Shown in pieces: positions 25,913-34,499 of a stretch of 64,000 bases of DNA. Numbering within the stretch: the stretch's first letter is position 1; each line of letters begins with the position of its first letter. The notes under the pieces were generated by a model. The model was not told where the DNA came from. It saw only the letters and a program-made list of their open reading frames with translations, and ran no database searches. Position numbers and translations under genes: made by a program. This stretch comes from Clostridium hydrogenum (GTDB lineage: Bacteria > Bacillota > Clostridia > Clostridiales > Clostridiaceae): positions 124,001 to 188,000 of the forward strand of contig NZ_JAEACT010000005.1 of NCBI RefSeq assembly GCF_021432385.1, in the 5' to 3' direction.

Positions 25913-26092
25913 TTATTGCGAACCAATTAAATTAGAGTAAAGAGTACAGTTAAGGTTGATTTACCTTCCTTTCGTCAGGTAAATCTTAAACTTAATGTTG
26001 TCAGCTTCGCTGAGCACCATATATGGCGCAATTGCGCAGCAATAAAAAAATCATCCTTCGTTGTACTCTGTACTTTGTACTCTGAATAAGGT
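25913..26092. repeat. Palindromic element A9
   Basis: A family A copy with ATTGCGAACC at the left, GAGTAAAGAGTACAG arms and a right arm TGTACTCTGTACTTTG. Part of the core after the central hairpins is missing. It ends 14 bases before the next start codon, and the GGAGG of that gene follows its edge directly. Confidence 0.85.
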
Positions 26093-26106
26093 CGGAGGTA
26101 TAGTAT

Positions 26107-26661
26107 ATGATATTTTTTGGACATTTAGGACCTACTGTAGCAGTTGTTAGAATAGGTGAAAAAATCTTGAGTAAGAAAAAGCATGAAGAATTAAATATAG
26201 ATTATAGGTTTGTACTTGTTGGTGCAGTATTGCCAGATATTATAGATAAGCCTATAGGTATGTTTTTTTTAAGAGGTATTTTTCATAATAGTAGGTTATT
26301 TGCTCATTCTCTTATATTTGCGGTAATATTAACAGCTATTGGGCTTTATAGAAATCATAAATACAACAAGAATGGAATCCTAATGCTTGGAATAGGTAGT
26401 TTTATACATCAGATATTAGATAGTATGTGGGAATTCCCTAGAATAATGTTGTGGCCATTTTTAGGAATTAAGTTTCCAACAAGACCAGAAGGAAGCTGGG
26501 TTTCTTCAGACATTACTAGGTTAATTTCTGACCCTATGTATTACGGACCAGAATTAATAGGTTTTATCATTATAATGTACTTTTTCATAAAGCTTGTTAG
26601 AAATAATGGAGTTAAGGACTTCTTAAAGACGGGAAGAATTAAAACAAAGTACAAAGAATAA
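26107..26661 (+). CDS. YdjM/DUF457-like membrane metal-dependent hydrolase
   Basis: A 184-residue integral membrane protein with four to five helices. It resembles the YdjM family: GHLGPTVAVVRIGEK at the N-terminus, an acidic GAVLPDIIDKP, FAHSLIFAVIL and GSFIHQILDSMWEFP, which together give the histidine and aspartate residues thought to bind metal. Members are often SOS-induced in enterobacteria, but the substrate is unknown. GGAGG is eight bases before the ATG. The last residues (KTKYKE) and the stop codon are read from the left arm of a family A element. Confidence 0.8.
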   Translation: MIFFGHLGPTVAVVRIGEKILSKKKHEELNIDYRFVLVGAVLPDIIDKPIGMFFLRGIFHNSRLFAHSLIFAVILTAIGLYRNHKYNKNGILMLGIGSFIHQILDSMWEFPRIMLWPFLGIKFPTRPEGSWVSSDITRLISDPMYYGPELIGFIIIMYFFIKLVRNNGVKDFLKTGRIKTKYKE

Positions 26662-26800
26662 AGTACAGAGTACAAAGAAGGTTGATTTACCTTTCCTTAC
26701 GTCAGGTAAATCTTAAACTTAAATGTTATAAGCTTCGCTTAGCACCATAAATGGTGCTATTGCGTAAGCAATGAAAAACTAAGTTTTGCACTACACCTTT
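26645..26800. repeat. Truncated palindromic element A10
   Basis: The left arm (AAGTACAAAG, AAGTACAGAGTACAAAG) and core hairpins are present (GATTTACC...GGTAAATC, AGCACCATAAATGGTGCT, ATTGCGTAAGCAAT). The right arm is lost after AACTAAGTTTTGCAC, where the MerR gene ends. Confidence 0.8.
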
Positions 26801-26810
26801 GTCACCAATA

Positions 26811-27542
26811 TTAAATGATTTTATCTAAGTTGTCAGTGATTACTTTTTTTAGGTTTAAAATTATTTCATCAGCACGATTTTTTTCATCTATAGCTTTAAG
26901 GTCAAAATCAATAATTTGTTCACCTTTCAAAAAAATTACACACTGAAATTCATTTAGTTTCTCATTATCTTTAAGTCTAATTAGAGGTACTTTAATATTT
27001 GGGCTTGTCTCAAGTCCAGCCCTCATATTGTGTACTTTTTCAAGCAAAATACCACTTTGATTTCTATCAGCTAGTGGAATTATTCCAATTCCAAAATCTA
27101 CAACTAAAATATCTGAATTCATGTTTACCATCCTTTCATTTCTTGAATCAATATAAATCTGTTCTCGTATTAAATTGTATATATTAACGTTTGTAATGCC
27201 AGAAGTATTTATTATTTTCATAATGGAGTTTAATATATCTTTTATGTTATTAAGCTTGTTTATTTCTGAGTCTAATTCTTTTGATTTATTTGCAAGGCAT
27301 TGTATTACTGCCATGTTTTCTTCAGTTTTTAGCATATAAGATATATCATTTAAAGAAAAATTTAAATTTTTTAGCAAGACAATTTGTTCTAAAATTCGTA
27401 TATTACTAGCATCGTATACTCTATAGTTTGAATGTTCATCTCTAAGACTGTTAAGTAGGCCTATTTCCTCATAATATCTTAGGGTTCTTGTAGAAATTGA
27501 GTATAATTTAGCAGCATCACTTATTTTAATATACTTATCCAT
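26811..27542 (-). CDS. MerR family regulator with a FlhA/FHIPEP-like C-terminal domain
   Basis: 243 residues. Residues 4-72 form a MerR winged helix (YIKISDAAKLYSISTRTLRYYEEIGLL, in part: TRTLRYYEEIGLL), followed by a coiled-coil dimerisation helix to about 112. Residues 143-215 contain DFGIGIIPLADRNQSG, LLEKVHNMRAGLE, VPLIRLKDN and FLKGEQI. This order and spacing resemble the beginning of the FlhA cytoplasmic domain (GYGLIPLVD, IPPIRIRDN, IKGVEV) rather than a drug-binding GyrI-like domain. The ligand or partner is unknown; interaction with the flagellar export system is only a possibility. GGAGAA precedes the ATG. Confidence 0.78.
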   Translation of the reverse strand: MDKYIKISDAAKLYSISTRTLRYYEEIGLLNSLRDEHSNYRVYDASNIRILEQIVLLKNLNFSLNDISYMLKTEENMAVIQCLANKSKELDSEINKLNNIKDILNSIMKIINTSGITNVNIYNLIREQIYIDSRNERMVNMNSDILVVDFGIGIIPLADRNQSGILLEKVHNMRAGLETSPNIKVPLIRLKDNEKLNEFQCVIFLKGEQIIDFDLKAIDEKNRADEIILNLKKVITDNLDKII

Positions 27543-27570
27543 TAATTTATTCTCCAGTACTGTGAATTTT

Positions 27571-27859
27571 AATTAGAGGTAAGCCACTTCCAAACTTTAA
27601 ATATTCAAAGATAATGTATAGAATTTTTAACAAGGTAAGCTTGCGTTAATCAATGCACAGTTCACAATGCACAATGATTGATGATTTTTCTCCGTTAACA
27701 CTACAAAAAATCTTATAACTTATTATTTTTAAGATTTTCTGCTTCATCAGAAAATCATCCTTCATTGTGAATCGTGCATTGTGAACTGTGAATTGAAAAA
27801 CATTGATATCAAGATAAACTTGGCATCTGCAATTTCTAGCTTGGAAGTGGTTTATCTTT
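27571..27859. repeat. Element E, an inverted repeat enclosing a family A copy
   Basis: AGGTAAGCCACTTCCA near 27576 and TGGAAGTGGTTTATCTTT near 27840 form the outer arms. Element A7 lies between them. The ends TTTATCTTTA recall family B. Confidence 0.55.
27651..27795. repeat. Palindromic element A7, short core
   Basis: Arms of CAATGCACAGTTCACAATG type with complements at the right (CATTGTGAATCGTGCATTG). The central hairpins are missing, leaving GATGATTTTTCTCC and GGAGAAAATC-like pairs (GATTTTC...GAAAATC). It uses the same arm type as A4. Confidence 0.85.
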
Positions 27860-27915
27860 ATATACAGTATAAGGCTTTACGCAGCGTGAAAGTCAACACT
27901 TATTTTTCAAATTTG

Positions 27916-28197
27916 GATAGGCAACCTGAAACATTGAAATTGCTAATACCAAATTTATTCTGATAAATTACAATTTAACACAGAGTACAGAGTACAACGA
28001 AGGATGATTTTTCTCCGTTAGTACTACGAAAAATCTGAAAACTTATTTTTTTATTGCTGCGCAATTGCTCCATTGATGGCGCTCAGCGGAGCTGGCAGCA
28101 TTAAGTTTAAGATTTACCTAAGCAAAGCGAATGGTAAATCATCATTCACTGTACTCTGTACTCTGTCATCTGTACTCTGCTTTTCAAATTGCCTATC
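27916..28197. repeat. Element D2 enclosing family A copy A8
   Basis: GATAGGCAACCTGAAACATTG at the left and CAAATTGCCTATC at the right match D1. A complete family A copy (27980-28180) with CAGAGTACAGAGTAC arms lies inside. The whole region 27543-28274 between the MerR gene and tadA is made of such elements, with a short AT-rich promoter region at the end. Confidence 0.75.
27980..28180. repeat. Palindromic element A8
   Basis: GAGTACAGA arms, with core order TTTTTCTCCGTTAG hairpin, GGCGCTCAGCGGAGCTGGCAG loop, GATTTACC...GGTAAATC hairpin. Confidence 0.9.
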
Positions 28198-28274
28198 TAT
28201 ATAGGGTTAACGTATCGAGATTTAAGTTGATAACCAATATGGTATAATGATATAAAAATATTAAGGGAGCGACT

Positions 28275-28724
28275 ATGGAAGAATATTTTCTCAACTTAGC
28301 AATTAAAGAGGCAGAAATAGCAGCTTCAGAAGAAGAAGTACCAGTAGGAGCTGTTATTGTAAAAGATAATGAAGTTATAGCAAGGGCACATAACTTGAAG
28401 GAAAAGTTAAAAGACCCTACAGCTCATGCAGAGATACTAGCTATAAGGCAAGCTTGCACAAAACTTGGTGATTGGAGACTTAATGGTTGTGAACTGTATG
28501 TAACTCTTGAACCTTGTGCAATGTGTGCAGCGGCTATTTGTCAAAGCAGGATAAGTAAAATATACATAGGAACATTTGATCCTGAAGCTGGTGCATGTGG
28601 TTCAGTAATCAATTTAATACAAAATAGAGGACTTGGTTACAACATAAATGTGAAGTGGCTTTATTTTGATAAATGCAGTGAAATTTTAAAGAAATTTTTT
28701 GAAAATCGAAGAATTAAAAGTTAA
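28275..28724 (+). CDS. tadA: tRNA-specific adenosine deaminase
   Basis: 149 residues of the cytidine-deaminase superfamily. Zinc ligands are His51 and the PCAMC cysteines 81 and 84, with catalytic Glu53 in HAE. TadA changes A34 to inosine in tRNA-Arg(ACG) and is usually essential. The C-terminal FFENRRIKS-type end (KKFFENRR) is typical of bacterial TadA. GGGAG precedes the ATG. An extended -10 element (TGGTATAAT) ends about 28 bases upstream. Confidence 0.95.
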   Translation: MEEYFLNLAIKEAEIAASEEEVPVGAVIVKDNEVIARAHNLKEKLKDPTAHAEILAIRQACTKLGDWRLNGCELYVTLEPCAMCAAAICQSRISKIYIGTFDPEAGACGSVINLIQNRGLGYNINVKWLYFDKCSEILKKFFENRRIKS

Positions 28725-28811
28725 GCTATTATTTACTTTGAAACTTGGATATGGTAATATTTAAGTGAAACATGTAAAAAAAGGTTAAAATATGTATATT
28801 GGGAACTTCGA

Positions 28812-28845
28812 AAAATTTCCTCTAATTGGGCACTTAGGAAATTTT
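28812..28845. other. Perfect 10-bp hairpin downstream of tadA
   Basis: AAAATTTCCT and AGGAAATTTT enclose a 14-base loop (CTAATTGGGCACTT). Together with the terminator 14 bases later it could be the 3' part of a small RNA or only the end of the tadA message. Confidence 0.4.
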
Positions 28846-28859
28846 GAGTTAGTAGTGCA

Positions 28860-28893
28860 ACCGACCAGATATGTTATATATGGTCGGTTTTTT
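28860..28893 (+). terminator. Strong terminator after tadA
   Basis: ACCGACCA and TGGTCGGT close an AT loop and are followed by six T residues. It can also act on the minus strand for the adjacent lipoprotein gene only weakly, since no T run lies on that side. Confidence 0.9.
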
Positions 28894-28942
28894 GTGCTAT
28901 AAAAAATTATATTGCAAATACACTTATATTTTTTTCATATGT

Positions 28943-29545
28943 CTAATTTAAAAGTGAATTTAAAATTTTTTGAAATTCCTTTTTAGTAAATACTTCCTCA
29001 TATTTTTTACCATTTATATATATAGTTGGGGTGGTGGTTATTTTACCAGAAATAAGTTCACGAGATATTTCTTTACTCATGGCAGAATAATTAGGAACAG
29101 GTACTTCTTTTAAATTAAGCACAGACTTTAATATTGGATATGGTTTTCTTGAATAGGAATCAAATTTATTAAAAATATTTTGTATATCATCTAAACTTTT
29201 AGGAGCAAAATACATATTTATTTTTTCATCATTTTTAAATTTGGGGTGATTTATAGGTTTATATATGTATAATAAACTTCCGTTTTTAATGTATGTTTTT
29301 AAGAGACTACCAATATTTTTTTGCAGATTTCTACAGTCTATACATTCATAACTTGCATATTCTACCATGACTATTTTAGCAGTCTTGGTATTTCCAAAAC
29401 TATAGCCAGAATTATAATCTATGAATTTTAGCTTTTTCTCTAAATTTTTTGTATTGTTGTTTGTATTGGCTACCTTAGTTTTGGATGTGCAACCTGTAAA
29501 AAAAATGCAAATACCAATACAAAAAAATAAAAATATTTTCTTCAT
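28943..29545 (-). CDS. Thioredoxin-fold (DsbA-like) lipoprotein
   Basis: A 200-residue lipoprotein. The signal peptide ends FFTGCTS with Cys19 at the lipid site. The mature part has a thioredoxin fold of the DsbA/Thioredoxin_4 type: VEYASYECIDCRNL contains the active CxxC (68-71), and TTPTIYINGK gives the cis-proline loop near the C-terminus. It would act on thiols or disulfides of proteins outside the membrane. The gene is divergent from the exopolysaccharide operon with only 100 bases between, so a shared control region is possible. GGGGGA precedes the ATG. Confidence 0.85.
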   Translation of the reverse strand: MKKIFLFFCIGICIFFTGCTSKTKVANTNNNTKNLEKKLKFIDYNSGYSFGNTKTAKIVMVEYASYECIDCRNLQKNIGSLLKTYIKNGSLLYIYKPINHPKFKNDEKINMYFAPKSLDDIQNIFNKFDSYSRKPYPILKSVLNLKEVPVPNYSAMSKEISRELISGKITTTPTIYINGKKYEEVFTKKEFQKILNSLLN

Positions 29546-29646
29546 GTTTAATTTTCCCCCGATACAATTATTAATTATTTTTAATGTAAAGTTTAGCTTA
29601 CTATTTATATTTTGTCTATTAAATTTAAATATAAGGGAGGTGCATT

Positions 29647-31104
29647 ATGAAAAAGAAATGTATAAAGAATATAAATTATGGATTTTTAGCTCTTATTCTA
29701 GTTATATTTATGTGTGTTCTTACTCTATTTGTAAAACCTATAATTGGTATGGCGGATGATGGAGACTTTTTTCGTATAATTAGTGAAAGCAACCTCTATT
29801 ATTTGCAGGGAAAAAATGCACAGAATTTTGAAGGATATTTTGATAGGAATTATGGGATTTATAAATATAATAATGAGAATCCACAAATTATAGTGTCGAC
29901 TCAAACAATAATAGTTAAGTTAGCAGTTTTTATATATAGGGTTATAAATAAAGATTATATATTTGATATAAGATATTTAGCTTTTTTGTATATGATAGTA
30001 TACGCTATTGGTGCTTATCTTATAGTAAAAGTGCTCACCCATGACATAAAATCTAATAAATTTAAATTATTTATTACAGCTTTATTTGTATTTATATTTT
30101 GTGATACAGGCTATATAGCCTATTTTAATTCTTTTTATGGTGAGGCTGCAAATTTAAGCTTTTTCTTATTAAGTATGGGAATACTGCTATATATGTATAA
30201 ATTTAAAAAATATACAATTTTAAATTTGATTATGTTTTTTGTTGTATCCTTAATTTTTGTTGGTTCAAAACAGCAGCTTTCTCCTGTTGGAATTTTAGTT
30301 GCAATTGTATTATTCAGATTATTTATGACAAATAAAGAAAAAAAGTTTAGATATATATCTTTAGCTTTTATAATAATGATTATAGCTTCTTCACTTTATT
30401 TTTATAAATCCATATCTGGTGATTTTGATTATATAAATAGATATCACGCAATGAATAGAGGAGTACTTCTTTATGAATGGAAACCAGATGATATATTAAA
30501 ACAATTTAATATAAATCCCCAATATTCTATGCTTGAGGGGACAGTAGATTTTAATAAGGTTCCTATTATAGATCCAGATAGCGAAAAGTTAAAAAAAGAA
30601 TTCTACAGTAAATATTCCATTCCAAGTATACTAGTTTTTTATTTAAAAAATCCTAGGGTATTCGGTAAAATGATAAATTTTGCAATTGTAAATGGATATT
30701 CTATTAGACCTAAGGTCCTGGGAAATTATGAAAAAGAAGCAGGTAAGCCATATGGTAAGAAGTCTAATTTTTTCTCACTTTGGAGCACTATAAAGGACAG
30801 ATTTATTCCTCATAATACTTTTTTAACTATAGTGGCTTTGGGAATATACCTCTATTTTGCTGTAAAAAGGTATCTTTTGGCAATAAAAAATGGCGATGAA
30901 GATACGCAGTTATTTGAAGAAGCTTTTGTATACATATTTTTAGTTGGATTGTCTCAAATATTTATTTCGGTAATAGGTGCTGGTGATGCGGATCTTGGAA
31001 AGCATGTATTTATGTTTAATGTAAGCTTTGACATGATGTTTTTGTATTCAGTTAGTTTAATTATAAAAAATATAGATGGAAAGGAACATAAGGATGAGAA
31101 ATGA
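29647..31104 (+). CDS. Multi-pass membrane glycosyltransferase-like protein (GT-C type)
   Basis: A 485-residue protein with about ten membrane helices. Right after the first helix comes GMADDGDFFRI, an acidic pair in the first outer loop as in GT-C glycosyltransferases. FNSFYGEAANLSFF and a long outer loop at about residues 260-350 follow. It resembles WsfD-type glycan hexose transferases in Firmicutes, though no assignment is certain from sequence reading alone. As the first gene of the exopolysaccharide operon, it may add a side group from a lipid-linked sugar to the polymer. GGGAGG precedes the ATG. It overlaps the next frame by 11 bases. Confidence 0.7.
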   Translation: MKKKCIKNINYGFLALILVIFMCVLTLFVKPIIGMADDGDFFRIISESNLYYLQGKNAQNFEGYFDRNYGIYKYNNENPQIIVSTQTIIVKLAVFIYRVINKDYIFDIRYLAFLYMIVYAIGAYLIVKVLTHDIKSNKFKLFITALFVFIFCDTGYIAYFNSFYGEAANLSFFLLSMGILLYMYKFKKYTILNLIMFFVVSLIFVGSKQQLSPVGILVAIVLFRLFMTNKEKKFRYISLAFIIMIIASSLYFYKSISGDFDYINRYHAMNRGVLLYEWKPDDILKQFNINPQYSMLEGTVDFNKVPIIDPDSEKLKKEFYSKYSIPSILVFYLKNPRVFGKMINFAIVNGYSIRPKVLGNYEKEAGKPYGKKSNFFSLWSTIKDRFIPHNTFLTIVALGIYLYFAVKRYLLAIKNGDEDTQLFEEAFVYIFLVGLSQIFISVIGAGDADLGKHVFMFNVSFDMMFLYSVSLIIKNIDGKEHKDEK

Positions 31105-31945
31105 GGACTATAGAAAAAGAGTGGATATATTTATAACTTTATTGATAAGTTATTTCTTTATTATGTGCGTATCTTTTGAATATTTTTCCACTAAAGATAT
31201 TTATGAAAATTATATAATGTTAACATTAACTGTAATGATAGCAATTATAAGTTATTATACCAATGTAACTTTTTCTTTAATAGCAGTTTTAATAGTAGAC
31301 TTTGGATATTCTAGCTATAGGCTTTATATGAACATTACAGAAGGTATTTTAGTAGATACAAAAGTATATTATTGGATGATTGCTATTCCAATAACGGCTA
31401 TACTAGTAAATCTTTTGTCAAGTTATATATTAAAGTTACAAATTGAATTAAATAAAGTCAATGAAAGCAACAAGAAGTTAGTAATGATAGATGAGGAAAC
31501 TGGTATAAGGAATTCATCCGCATTTTTTAATGAAATTCCTATATATATGAATATGAGCAAGAGGTATAAATTGCCGGTTGTAATAATGCTTGTTAGATTT
31601 AAATACAGTAAAAAGCTTAAAAGTATTGTCGGTAACGATTTTTTTAAAAATATAATTGTAGAATATTCTGAGGTTATGGAGGATTCTTTAAGACTTGAAG
31701 ATAGAAAGTACATACTTAATAATGAGGATACTTTTGCATTTATACTTATTTCTGATGAGAAGGGCTGTGAAATAGTAAAAGGCAGACTTAAGAGTAACTT
31801 GGAAAAAGTAAGCTTAGAGAAAAGCAGTATGTTCAAAAACTTGAAGCTTGAGGTACAAGTGGGATATTGCAAGTACGATGACAGCATTAAGGATGCCATG
31901 GATTTTGTAGCAAAAGCGGAAGAGGAAATATACTATGATGTTTAA
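31094..31945 (+). CDS. Membrane protein with degenerate GGDEF domain, likely c-di-GMP receptor
   Basis: 283 residues: four membrane helices in the first 112, then a GGDEF domain beginning DEETGIRNSSAFF. The catalytic GGDEF is replaced by NNEDT (residues 209-213), so it cannot make c-di-GMP. The inhibitory-site motif RLED (200-203) is kept exactly five residues upstream, so c-di-GMP can still bind. This matches YdaK of Bacillus subtilis, which has the same neighbours. It likely switches on the polysaccharide synthase when c-di-GMP rises. ATG 31094 has AAAGGAA at good spacing; 31076 is possible. Confidence 0.82.
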   Translation: MRNEDYRKRVDIFITLLISYFFIMCVSFEYFSTKDIYENYIMLTLTVMIAIISYYTNVTFSLIAVLIVDFGYSSYRLYMNITEGILVDTKVYYWMIAIPITAILVNLLSSYILKLQIELNKVNESNKKLVMIDEETGIRNSSAFFNEIPIYMNMSKRYKLPVVIMLVRFKYSKKLKSIVGNDFFKNIIVEYSEVMEDSLRLEDRKYILNNEDTFAFILISDEKGCEIVKGRLKSNLEKVSLEKSSMFKNLKLEVQVGYCKYDDSIKDAMDFVAKAEEEIYYDV

Positions 31946-33221
31946 AAAATTAAAGCCGTTATTATTAATAGTTTTAATTTTAACCTCTTTGCTTTATAAA
32001 ATAAATGTTAAGGCGGCAGAAAGTAAAACACTTTTAATATATGATTCTTATAATGAATTTGGATCGGGAGAAAATAGATTAAATTCACTTGTTAGAGAAA
32101 TCTTAAATGTTGGAAGTGGAATGGATATTATAAACGTAAATTCATTTAATAAAGAACTACTTTCTCAATATCAAACTGTATATATTCTCTATAATAATCC
32201 TTCTAAAGTTTCAAGTGATTTTTCTCAAAGCTTATTAAACTTTAAAGGAAAAATTATTTGGATAGGTAAAAATTTTGTTCCAGCTTTAAAAAACCAAAAA
32301 AATGTTAGCTATTTTCCTGATTTCTCCGAAGAGGCTGCAATTTCTGATGGGGAGCAATTGAATAAACCCAAAGTTTATTTGTTAATTGATGAAGTCTATC
32401 CAATTATAGATATTCAAGGCTTTATTGATAAAATAAATTTTTTGTACGACCAGGGAATTCCATTTATATGCAGCGTAATGCCGGTTTATGAAAATCAAGA
32501 TTTTGATGCTATGAAAAGATTTTGCGATGTACTGCGATACGCTCAAAGTAAGGGTGGAAAAATAATATTGCATTCTTCTGTTATAACAGACCCTAGTGTA
32601 TCTGGAAAAGTTATGCAAGATAAAATGGGGTTAGCACAGAGTATTTATATAAAGTATGGAGTATATCCATTGGCTATTGACGTGCCAGATAGCTTTTTAT
32701 ATAAAGAGGACTATAAAAATTTAGTGCATAGCAGCAGTAATATTTTTATTGAAAGAGATAAAGATATAGGGATTATTGATTTTCAGAAATACTCCTTACA
32801 AGGATTTAATAATGTAATTAATAAGCAGCAAGTTTATAGTAATTACAATTATAAGCCATCACAAATAGTTTATAATACAGCTTTTAGCATTAATGCGGAT
32901 TTGGATATAAGTACCTTTAAATCTCAAGTAGAAAACATCATAAACAACGGAATTTATTTCAATGATCCTGAATACTTAGATAGCGATATAACGCTTGGCG
33001 GAATTGATATAAAAAGTAAAAATGATGATGTGTTTTTAAATGATAAATTAGTAAATGAAAAAGGCAATAGTTCAAAAATAAGTAGTAATACTAAAACAGA
33101 AGCTGTTGATATAAGTAGTGAAAATAAGAGTATAACAAAGGCAACAATTGTTATATGCGGCTTATTTCTTATAATTGTTTTAATAAGTGTAAGAATAGAA
33201 AGAAGAAAATTTTTCAAATAG
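31935..33221 (+). CDS. DUF2334 (YdaL-like) polysaccharide deacetylase-fold protein
   Basis: 428 residues with an N-terminal signal or anchor helix, a first alpha/beta region (residues 30-130), and a DUF2334 domain from about 145. The features of the NodB-like fold are VYLLIDEVYP (acidic pair 152-153), PFICSVMPVY and KIILHSSVI (His 213). One C-terminal membrane helix (about 404-420) ends in RIERRKFFK, so the domain faces outside. In the yda operon the homologue YdaL is thought to modify or process the polymer. It overlaps the previous gene by 11 bases. Confidence 0.82.
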   Translation: MMFKKLKPLLLIVLILTSLLYKINVKAAESKTLLIYDSYNEFGSGENRLNSLVREILNVGSGMDIINVNSFNKELLSQYQTVYILYNNPSKVSSDFSQSLLNFKGKIIWIGKNFVPALKNQKNVSYFPDFSEEAAISDGEQLNKPKVYLLIDEVYPIIDIQGFIDKINFLYDQGIPFICSVMPVYENQDFDAMKRFCDVLRYAQSKGGKIILHSSVITDPSVSGKVMQDKMGLAQSIYIKYGVYPLAIDVPDSFLYKEDYKNLVHSSSNIFIERDKDIGIIDFQKYSLQGFNNVINKQQVYSNYNYKPSQIVYNTAFSINADLDISTFKSQVENIINNGIYFNDPEYLDSDITLGGIDIKSKNDDVFLNDKLVNEKGNSSKISSNTKTEAVDISSENKSITKATIVICGLFLIIVLISVRIERRKFFK

Positions 33222-33237
33222 GGAGTTAGATTTAAGT

Positions 33238-34488
33238 ATGAATATATTTGATTATTTAATTTTGTATTCATTGATTATTATATGGTTCACAATATTTTTA
33301 AATGTAATTCTTGTAATAGGGGGCTACATTTATTATGTTAAAACGCTAAAAATTCATATGAAAAGTGATTTGAACGAATATCCCTTTGTTTCAGTTATGG
33401 TTCCAGCTCACAATGAGGGAATTGTAATAGAAAAAACAGTAAAATCATTGCTTGATTTAGATTATCCAAATGATAAGTATGAAATTATAATCATAAATGA
33501 TAATTCTACGGACAATTCCGCAGAAATATTGAGAAGGCTTCAAAAAGAAAATCCAAATAGAAATTTGATTGTTATAAATACGGATAATAAAACTGGAGGA
33601 AAGGGAAAGTCAAATGCTTTAAATATTGGGTTTCAAAGAAGCAAGGGAGAGTTTTTGGCTATTTATGATGCTGATAATACACCAGAAAAAGATGCTCTAA
33701 AGTATTTAGTAAAGACTATTTTAGAGGATGAAAAGTTAGGTGCAGTAATAGGAAAATTTAGATGTAGGAATAAAGAAAAAAATATTCTTACTAAATTTAT
33801 TAATATTGAAACTTTGACTTTTCAATGGATGGCTCAAGCAGGAAGATGGCAGTTACTTAAAGTTTGCACAATACCTGGTACAAATTTTATTATACGTAGG
33901 AAGTTAATTGAGCAAATGGGAGGCTGGGATTCTAAAGCAATAACAGAAGATACGGAAATAAGTTTTAGATTATATAGAATGGGTTATAAAATAAAGTTTA
34001 TGCCATTAGCAGTAACCTGGGAACAAGAACCTCAAACCTTAAGAGTATGGTTTAAGCAAAGAGGAAGATGGGCAAAGGGAAATGTCTATGTAGTCTTTAA
34101 AAACTTAAAATATCTCTTTATTAAAGATGGTGGGGCAAGCAGATTTGATATATTGTACTATATTTTAATATATTTCTTTTTCTTATTAGCATCGGTATTC
34201 TCAGATGTGATTTTTATATTGGGACTAGCTAAAATTATAAAGTTAAATTTAGGCGGGTATAGTGTTATCTTATGGATTATGGCATATGCAGTATTCGGTT
34301 TATCTATATTAGTAGCTATATCTACAGAAAAAGGTGAATTAAATTTTCACAATTTTTTAGTTGTATTATTGATGTATTTTACATATTGCAAGCTGTGGGC
34401 TATAGTAGTGTGTTTGGGTTTGTATAATTTTGTAAAAGATATTATTTTTAAAAGAGAAATAAAGTGGTATAAAACAGAAAGATATTAA
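33238..34488 (+). CDS. Processive family 2 glycosyltransferase (BcsA/YdaM-like)
   Basis: 416 residues: an N-terminal helix, a GT-A domain with VMVPAHNEG, IINDNSTD, YDADNTPE (DAD at 144-146), ITEDTEISFR (TED at 236-238) and the processivity motif QRGRW (274-278), then three or more membrane helices. This is the layout of cellulose-synthase-like enzymes that make and extrude a beta-linked polymer. No PilZ domain is present, so c-di-GMP control must come through the GGDEF-like membrane partner. The sugar used is unknown. Confidence 0.9.
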   Translation: MNIFDYLILYSLIIIWFTIFLNVILVIGGYIYYVKTLKIHMKSDLNEYPFVSVMVPAHNEGIVIEKTVKSLLDLDYPNDKYEIIIINDNSTDNSAEILRRLQKENPNRNLIVINTDNKTGGKGKSNALNIGFQRSKGEFLAIYDADNTPEKDALKYLVKTILEDEKLGAVIGKFRCRNKEKNILTKFINIETLTFQWMAQAGRWQLLKVCTIPGTNFIIRRKLIEQMGGWDSKAITEDTEISFRLYRMGYKIKFMPLAVTWEQEPQTLRVWFKQRGRWAKGNVYVVFKNLKYLFIKDGGASRFDILYYILIYFFFLLASVFSDVIFILGLAKIIKLNLGGYSVILWIMAYAVFGLSILVAISTEKGELNFHNFLVVLLMYFTYCKLWAIVVCLGLYNFVKDIIFKREIKWYKTERY

Positions 34489-34499
34489 GGAGGAAAATG

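Noticed and set aside
27781..27963. 60-codon plus-strand frame
   Set aside because: It is made entirely of repeat elements E and D2 and lacks a ribosome site.
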